A stretch of 64,000 bases of DNA. It comes from Streptomyces eurythermus (lineage in GTDB: Bacteria > Actinomycetota > Actinomycetes > Streptomycetales > Streptomycetaceae). The stretch spans positions 1 to 64,000 of the forward strand of contig NZ_BMSK01000001.1 of assembly GCF_014649115.1 (NCBI RefSeq), given 5' to 3'. The notes under the pieces are model-generated. The model did not search any database and was not told the origin of the DNA. It saw nothing but the letters and a program-made list of their open reading frames with translations. The translations under genes were made by a program, and so were the position numbers. This document shows positions 59,676 through 64,000 of the stretch, piece by piece (position 1 is the stretch's first letter; each line of letters starts with the position of its first letter).

Positions 59676-59875
59676 CAGGAAGATTGGACCTTCCTCGGTG
59701 GTCAGGCCCTCGCATTGGGATCGCTACTCCCGGCGAGGGCCGTCGCATGTCTGCGGTGGTGTTGCGCTGAGCGTAGGGCAGACAACCAGCCCCAAATCCA
59801 GCCAAGTTGGTGATGTTCACCCTCCTGAGTGAGTTTGCTCCGTGGGCGGGAGGGGTGGGGCTTGGTGGGGTTCTT

Positions 59876-60352
59876 TCACCTCGGTGTTCCTTGGGTAGTG
59901 GCCGCACGCGCCACCGGAGCACGGTCCGCCGGGTCCCGGTGGGGGAGGGTCACCTCGGCCCACACCGTCTTGCGCGGGCGACGGCCCACGGCTACGCCCC
60001 ACTTGTCGGCCAGCGCCTCCACGAGGAGCAGTCCGCGCCCGGCCTCCCCGTCCTCGCTGGGGGGTCGTAGCCGGGGGAAGCGGTCGTCGCGGGTGTCGGT
60101 GACCTCGATACGGAGCGTGTGGCCGACGACGTAGATCAGGAGCTGGAAGTCCCGGCCGGGTACGCGACCGTGCGTGACGGCGTTCGCGGCCAGCTCGGCG
60201 ACGATCTGTGTCACCTGCTCCACCGGCAGCCCCCACGACCGCAGATGCTGTTCGGCGAGCAGCCGGGCGAGTCGGGCACCGCGGGGTGTGGGGGACAGCC
60301 GGATGTCGAAGGTGGGGATGTGGCCGGTGAGGTGGTTTTCAGGGGCACCCAT
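59876..60352 (-). CDS. RsbW-like ATP-binding anti-sigma-type protein
   Basis: A 158-residue HATPase protein with an N-box (QIVAELAANAVTHGRV) and a G-box (DTRDDRFPRL...GRGLLLVEALADKWGV), as in the small histidine kinase-like regulators that sit beside WhiJ-type genes. ATG at 60352; a GTG four codons upstream is also possible. It is divergent from an XRE-DUF5753 gene, the arrangement of abaA-like and whiJ-like loci. A binding partner is likely but not visible. Confidence 0.83.
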   Translation of the reverse strand: MGAPENHLTGHIPTFDIRLSPTPRGARLARLLAEQHLRSWGLPVEQVTQIVAELAANAVTHGRVPGRDFQLLIYVVGHTLRIEVTDTRDDRFPRLRPPSEDGEAGRGLLLVEALADKWGVAVGRRPRKTVWAEVTLPHRDPADRAPVARAATTQGTPR

Positions 60353-60410
60353 TTCTTGGTTCACATCACAGAGCGTGGCGAAGCCTGCTTCCTTAAGGGA
60401 GTGACAACGC

Positions 60411-60422
60411 CTGTACGTACAG
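60411..60422. promoter_or_regulatory. Palindrome in the divergent HATPase/XRE region
   Basis: CTGTACGTACAG is a perfect 12-base palindrome in the 150-base region between the two divergent starts. It is a plausible operator for the XRE protein. A 9-base direct repeat (TCTCGGCTG) lies about 30 bases further. Confidence 0.5.
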
Positions 60423-60502
60423 TCACTGTCTCCTGTTTTGTCTCGGCTGTCTCGGCTGTCCCGGGCGTTGTACGGGTACGACTGCGCGCCGAAGGAGGAG
60501 CC

Positions 60503-61348
60503 ATGGGTGAGGGTGTGGACGAGGCCGGCTGGGACGTCGAGCCGGGCGACGAGATCGAGCCGGTGGTCCAGGCGGTGGGCCGACTGCTCAAGGTCTGCCG
60601 GCAGTCGGCGGGGGTGAGTATCACCGAGCTGGCGGAGGCCGTGGGCTACGGCGAGGACATGATCCGCAAGATCGAACGCGGGGTACGCATCCCCAGGCCG
60701 GAGTTCCTGGACAGCGCGGACACGTTCCTGAAGGCACAGGGGCATCTACGGGCGTTCCGGGAGGACATGAGGAAGGCCCGGTATCCGAAGAAGGTACGGG
60801 CGTTGGCGGAGCTGGAGGGGCGGGCGGTGGAAATGATGTTCTACAGCAACCACAACATCCACGGCCTGCTGCAGATCCCGGAGTACGCCCGAGCCTTGTT
60901 CGAGATGAGGCAGCCCCCGCTCAGCGAAGACATCGTGGAGAGGGAGACTGCTGCTCGTATGGCACGCAAGTCCGTCTTCGAGCGCGAGCCCGCCCCGGCA
61001 CTCAGCTTCGTCCTGGAGCAAGTGGCGCTCGAACGTCCCTACGGTGGAAAGATGGTGCTACGCAAACAACTCGAATACCTCTTGGAGGTAGCTGAGTTGA
61101 GGAATGTCACGCTTCAGGTCATGCCGACCGACTGTGAGGAGAACCCCGGTGCTTCGGGGCTGGTCGAGGTGCTGAAGTTCGCTGATGGCACGGCGATCGG
61201 GCGCTCCGATGGTGCGTTCAACGGACGCCCGGTCTCGAACCCCAAAGACCTCCGGATCCTCGAACTGCGCTGTGGCATGATCCGGTCGCAGGCTCTCCCG
61301 CCGAGGAAGTCGCGGGACTTCATCGAGAAAGCGTTGGGCAGACTATGA
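60503..61348 (+). CDS. XRE-type regulator with DUF5753 domain (WhiJ-like)
   Basis: A 281-residue protein. Residues about 22-65 are an XRE helix-turn-helix (LLKVCRQSAGVSITELAEAVGYGEDMIRKIERGVRIP), and about 95-270 form DUF5753 (IHGLLQIPEYARALFEM... VALERPYGGKMVLRKQLEYLLEVAELRNVTLQVMPT). The ATG follows GAAGGAGGAG. It is translationally coupled by ATGA to a DUF397 gene. This pair with an adjacent HATPase gene is the organisation of the whiJ locus, where the XRE protein represses development until the small partner acts. Confidence 0.9.
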   Translation: MGEGVDEAGWDVEPGDEIEPVVQAVGRLLKVCRQSAGVSITELAEAVGYGEDMIRKIERGVRIPRPEFLDSADTFLKAQGHLRAFREDMRKARYPKKVRALAELEGRAVEMMFYSNHNIHGLLQIPEYARALFEMRQPPLSEDIVERETAARMARKSVFEREPAPALSFVLEQVALERPYGGKMVLRKQLEYLLEVAELRNVTLQVMPTDCEENPGASGLVEVLKFADGTAIGRSDGAFNGRPVSNPKDLRILELRCGMIRSQALPPRKSRDFIEKALGRL

Positions 61349-61596
61349 GCACCGTGGAACTGCACTGGTTCAAGAGCAGCTACAGCAGCAGCAACGAGGC
61401 CGGGGACTGCGTCGAGGCGGCTCTCACCTGGTTCAAGAGCAGCTACAGCAGCAGCGCCGAACCCGGTGACTGCCTCGAAGTCGCCCCCACCCCCTCCACC
61501 ATCCACGTCCGCGACTCCAAGAACACCGAGGGCCCCTGCCTCACCGTCGCCCCGGCCGTCTGGGCCGACTTCGTGGCCTTCGCTTCGCGCGGCTGA
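61345..61596 (+). CDS. DUF397 protein with internal duplication, copy 1
   Basis: An 83-residue protein. It carries the DUF397 core WFKSSYSS...GDCLEVAP...IHVRDSKNTEGPCLTV...WADFVAFA, but the N-terminal WFKSSYSSSNEAGDCVEAAL unit is present twice in tandem, 63 bases (21 codons) apart, so the protein is about 20 residues longer than a usual DUF397. The ATG overlaps the XRE gene stop. DUF397 proteins partner with XRE-DUF5753 regulators and are thought to modulate them. Confidence 0.87.
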   Translation: MSTVELHWFKSSYSSSNEAGDCVEAALTWFKSSYSSSAEPGDCLEVAPTPSTIHVRDSKNTEGPCLTVAPAVWADFVAFASRG

Positions 61597-61619
61597 CCGA
61601 GGCAAACGCTGGGAGAACT

Positions 61620-61871
61620 ATGAGCACCCCGGAACTCCGCTGGTTCAAGAGCAGCTACAGCGACAGCAGCAACGGACACGACTGCATCGAGGTAGCCCTC
61701 TCCTGGTTCAAGAGCAGCTACAGCAGCAGCGCAGAAGCCGGTGACTGCCTCGAAGTCGCCCCCACCCCCTCCACCATCCACGTCCGCGACTCCAAGAACA
61801 CCGAGGGCCCCTGCCTCACCGTCGCCCCGGTCGCCTGGGCCGACTTCGTGACCTTCGCTTCGCGCGGCTGA
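61620..61871 (+). CDS. DUF397 protein with internal duplication, copy 2
   Basis: An 83-residue paralogue of the preceding gene, with the same internal 63-base duplication of the WFKSSYS unit (starting at 61641 and 61704). The last about 50 residues match copy 1 almost residue for residue, while the first unit differs (YSDSSNGHDCIEVALS). A 275-base offset separates the two genes, so the whole gene was duplicated after the internal duplication. Two DUF397 partners for one XRE gene is unusual. Confidence 0.87.
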   Translation: MSTPELRWFKSSYSDSSNGHDCIEVALSWFKSSYSSSAEAGDCLEVAPTPSTIHVRDSKNTEGPCLTVAPVAWADFVTFASRG

Positions 61872-61901
61872 CCGGGGCAAACGCTGAGGGACGGGCCTCG
61901 G

Positions 61902-62195
61902 TCAGCCGATGCCTTCGACTATGCGGAAGTCGCGCTCGACGCCGTCGGCGAGGGCGGCCAGCGCCTCCTGGTAGGCCGCGCTCTCGCGCGTCGCGACGGC
62001 CTGCTCGAAGCTGTCGAACTCGACCAGGACGGTGCGTTCGGCGATCCCGGCGTCGTACGCCTCGACCCGACCGCCGAGGACGAAGGTCCGACCGCCCCCG
62101 GCCTCGACGGCCAGGCGGGCGAGCTTGTTGTAGGCGGCCAGCTTCTCAGGGTCCGAAATGGTGCGGTAGACGCTGACCCAGTAGCCCTTGGGCAT
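61902..62195 (-). CDS. DUF1330-family protein
   Basis: A 97-residue protein (MPKGYWVSVYRTISDPEKLAAYNKLAR...) with the dimeric alpha-beta-barrel pattern of DUF1330: FVLGGRVEAYDAGIAERTVLVEFDSFEQAVATRESAAYQEA. These small proteins are stress- or metabolite-linked with unknown substrate. ATG at 62195. It follows the MFS transporter gene on the same strand by about 33 bases and may be co-transcribed. Confidence 0.85.
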   Translation of the reverse strand: MPKGYWVSVYRTISDPEKLAAYNKLARLAVEAGGGRTFVLGGRVEAYDAGIAERTVLVEFDSFEQAVATRESAAYQEALAALADGVERDFRIVEGIG

Positions 62196-62228
62196 GGAAC
62201 CTCCAGTGTGAGGACGAGTACATCCGAC

Positions 62229-63662
62229 TTACGGGTTGGTCTCGGGGAAGCGTCGGCGGGCGAGAGCGAGGCTCGTCAACGTCGTGATCGCCATGGCGCC
62301 GAGGCCGGCCAGTGCCGCGGTGGTGTAGGCGCTGTCGTCGGGGAAGAGGCGGCCGGGGCCGGTGCCCGCGGCGAGGATCAGGCCGCCGATGGCGCTGCCC
62401 AGGGAGTACCCGACGCTGCGGACGACGTAGTTGAAGCTCATGGCGCTCGACGTCTCGCTCTTGGGGGTGACGGCCAGGATCACGCCGGGCATCGCGGCCG
62501 AGAAGCCGCCGACGCCGAGGCCGAGCACGCCCATCGCCGTGAACAGTTCGGCCAGGTTCGACCGGGCCGCCGCGAACAGGGCGAACCCGCCGCCGACCAC
62601 GACGGCGCTGCCGGCCAGGAGCAGGGGGCCGGTGATCCGCGTCCGGAGCCGCGGCGTGAGCTTTCCGGCGACGAACCCCAGCACCGAGAACGGGACGAGG
62701 ACCAGTCCGGCGACGAAGGTCGTCAGCCCGAAGCCGTAGCCGGCGCCGGGCGGCGTCTGTGCGTACCGGGTGATGAGCGTCAGCAGGAGGTACATGCCGA
62801 TCCCGCCGACGAACATGGCGAGGTTCGCCCCGGCGACCGCCGGGTGCCGCACCGCCCGCACACCGACCAGGGGCGTCTTGCCGCGCAGCTCGATGACGGT
62901 CCAGACGCAGAGCAGCACCACGGCGACGACGGCGAGGCCCGCCGCCACGGCGAGGTGCCGGGTCCACAGGTTCCGTTCGCCGGCGAGGAGCAGCACCAGG
63001 AGCAGCGCGGCGGCCAGGACGACCGCGCCGGGGACGTCCACGTGGGCGGAGCGGCCTTCGGGGGCTTCGGGCATGGCGCGCCACGCGGTCAGGAGGGCGG
63101 CGGCGGTGACGGCCAGGCCGAGGCCGTAGGCGGCCCGTACCCCGCCGAACTCGGCGAGCAGTGCGGCCAGCGGGTAGCCGACGCCGGCCCCGATGATCGA
63201 CACCACCGAGATCAGGGCGATCACGGCCGCGCCGCGCTCCTCGGGGAGGTGGTCCCGGGCCACGCCCATCATCAGCGCCGTCAGTCCGAGCCCGACGCCC
63301 TGGGCCGCCCGGCCGGCCAGCAGCCACGCGAACGGCAGCGGCAGCACGGTGAGTGCGCTGCCGGCGACGACCACCGCCAGCGTGACGAGGATCGTGGCCC
63401 GCCGGTGCGGACCGGCTCCGAGCCGGCCCAGGACCGGTGTGGCGACGGCGCCGCTGAGCAGTGCGACGGTCAGCGTCCACTGCGCGCTGCCGAGCGAGAC
63501 GTGGAACGAGGTCGCCACGCTGGTGATGAGCGGCGTCCCGAGGCTGCCGACCGCCGCCACGACCAGAGCGATGAACATCAGGGCGGGGACCAGTAGCCGC
63601 GCCTCGGAACGCGCCACCGGTAACGCCTTCACCGCGCCCCCGCCGGCCGGCTGCCCGGTCAC
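62229..63662 (-). CDS. MFS transporter (drug efflux type) with an early TTA codon
   Basis: A 477-residue protein with about 14 hydrophobic segments and the DHA2-like pattern: SAQWTLTVALLSGAVATPVLGRLGAGPHRR and WLLAGRAAQGVGLGLTALMMGVARDHLPEE. The GTG start at 63662 overlaps the MarR stop (GTGA). Codon 14 is TTA, the bldA-dependent leucine codon. Its neighbour is a MarR regulator, the usual arrangement for an efflux pump induced by its substrates. Confidence 0.88.
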   Translation of the reverse strand: MTGQPAGGGAVKALPVARSEARLLVPALMFIALVVAAVGSLGTPLITSVATSFHVSLGSAQWTLTVALLSGAVATPVLGRLGAGPHRRATILVTLAVVVAGSALTVLPLPFAWLLAGRAAQGVGLGLTALMMGVARDHLPEERGAAVIALISVVSIIGAGVGYPLAALLAEFGGVRAAYGLGLAVTAAALLTAWRAMPEAPEGRSAHVDVPGAVVLAAALLLVLLLAGERNLWTRHLAVAAGLAVVAVVLLCVWTVIELRGKTPLVGVRAVRHPAVAGANLAMFVGGIGMYLLLTLITRYAQTPPGAGYGFGLTTFVAGLVLVPFSVLGFVAGKLTPRLRTRITGPLLLAGSAVVVGGGFALFAAARSNLAELFTAMGVLGLGVGGFSAAMPGVILAVTPKSETSSAMSFNYVVRSVGYSLGSAIGGLILAAGTGPGRLFPDDSAYTTAALAGLGAMAITTLTSLALARRRFPETNP

Positions 63663-64000
63663 CGCTTCGGCCCTTCGCGGTCCTGGCTCTCGAGCTCTGC
63701 CAGATGCTCCAGCGCCGGAAGGGCCGCCGCCAGCGCCTCGACCTCGTCGCCGGTGAGCTTGCCGATCAACCGCTCGAACGCCTGGACGCCCGCCTGGCGC
63801 CGCGTCCGGACATAGGAGGCGCCGGCCTCGGTCAGACACACCAGCTTGACCCGCTTGTCGGACGCGTCGTCCCGCCGCTCGACCAGGCCGGACTCCTCCA
63901 GCACCCGGACCAGGGCGGTCATCGCTGGCTGGGTGACGCCCTCGACCACGGCCAGATCGGTGACGCGCCGCGGGCCCGTCCGTTCCAGGGTGGCCAGGGT
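63659..64000 (-). CDS. MarR-family regulator, 5' end beyond window
   Basis: The last about 113 residues of a winged-helix MarR protein are present, with the recognition helix and wing in DLAVVEGVTQPAMTALVRVLEESGLVERRDDASDKRVKLVCLT. The start is outside the right edge. It is transcribed towards the MFS gene and overlaps it by four bases, so it most likely controls the transporter. Confidence 0.9.
   Translation of the reverse strand, partial: TLATLERTGPRRVTDLAVVEGVTQPAMTALVRVLEESGLVERRDDASDKRVKLVCLTEAGASYVRTRRQAGVQAFERLIGKLTGDEVEALAAALPALEHLAELESQDREGPKR

Noticed and set aside
61345..61871. The repeated DNA in the DUF397 genes as a possible CRISPR array.
   Set aside because: The repeats are in frame, coding and only four in number with unequal spacing; they are protein repeats from gene duplication.

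Overview
The window is chromosomal DNA of a Streptomyces (or a very close actinomycete). The sequence is very GC-rich with almost exclusively G/C third codon positions, starts are often GTG or TTG, terminators are long GC hairpins without T-runs, and leucine TTA codons are rare. The gene order (korA, two-component genes, second nuo cluster, htpX, yajQ, tRNA-Tyr, rpmG, murB, aspC, secE-nusG-rplKA, rplJL-rpoBC, rpsLG-fusA-tuf) is the conserved order I know from Streptomyces core chromosomes.

Region by region. 1-3938: the 5' end of korA (minus strand) and a three-gene minus-strand operon of two tandem, closely related sensor kinases and one NarL-type response regulator. 4180-14452: a tightly overlapping plus-strand cluster nuoABCHIJKLMN, i.e. 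a complex I module with no nuoD, E, F or G, whose NuoC carries a long repetitive disordered tail. 14644-18176: HtpX protease, a YccF protein, an amino-acid permease, a small GlsB-like membrane protein and YajQ. 18403-25330: tRNA-Tyr (the known SLP1 integration target, empty here), a multi-domain PP2C phosphatase/anti-sigma regulator, a methyltransferase, small proteins, an SDR-like protein, an amidohydrolase-fold protein that seems to have lost catalytic residues, tRNA-Thr, tRNA-Met and rpmG. 25491-31394: a MaoC-like dehydratase pair, murB, a divergent SDR/TetR pair with visible operators, an adenosine deaminase family protein and aspC. 31656-38171: tRNA-Trp, secE, nusG, rplK, rplA, a lipoprotein, a GC-rich repeat-bearing gap, and rplJ-rplL behind an attenuator-like leader. 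38720-52145: rpoB, rpoC, two accessory genes, then rpsL, rpsG, fusA, tuf.

52234-64000 is accessory in character: a DUF1963 protein, a Tat-exported GH115 alpha-glucuronidase, a 5'-truncated murA remnant overlapping a serine hydrolase, a Uma2/DUF6247 pair, an HTH protein, a WhiJ-type regulatory locus (HATPase, XRE-DUF5753, two DUF397 genes with internal duplications), a DUF1330 protein, and a MarR-MFS operon cut by the window end.

The core transcription and translation genes form several units separated by strong terminators. Promoter-like hexamers with good spacing precede rplJ, rpoB and rpsL. The most unusual items are the truncated nuo cluster with its repetitive NuoC tail, the degenerate amidohydrolase, the duplicated DUF397 genes, the accessory gene pair between rpoC and rpsL (one gene has a TTA codon), and the murA-hydrolase island with broken ends. 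All functional statements rest on motifs read by eye and on family knowledge; no database search was run.
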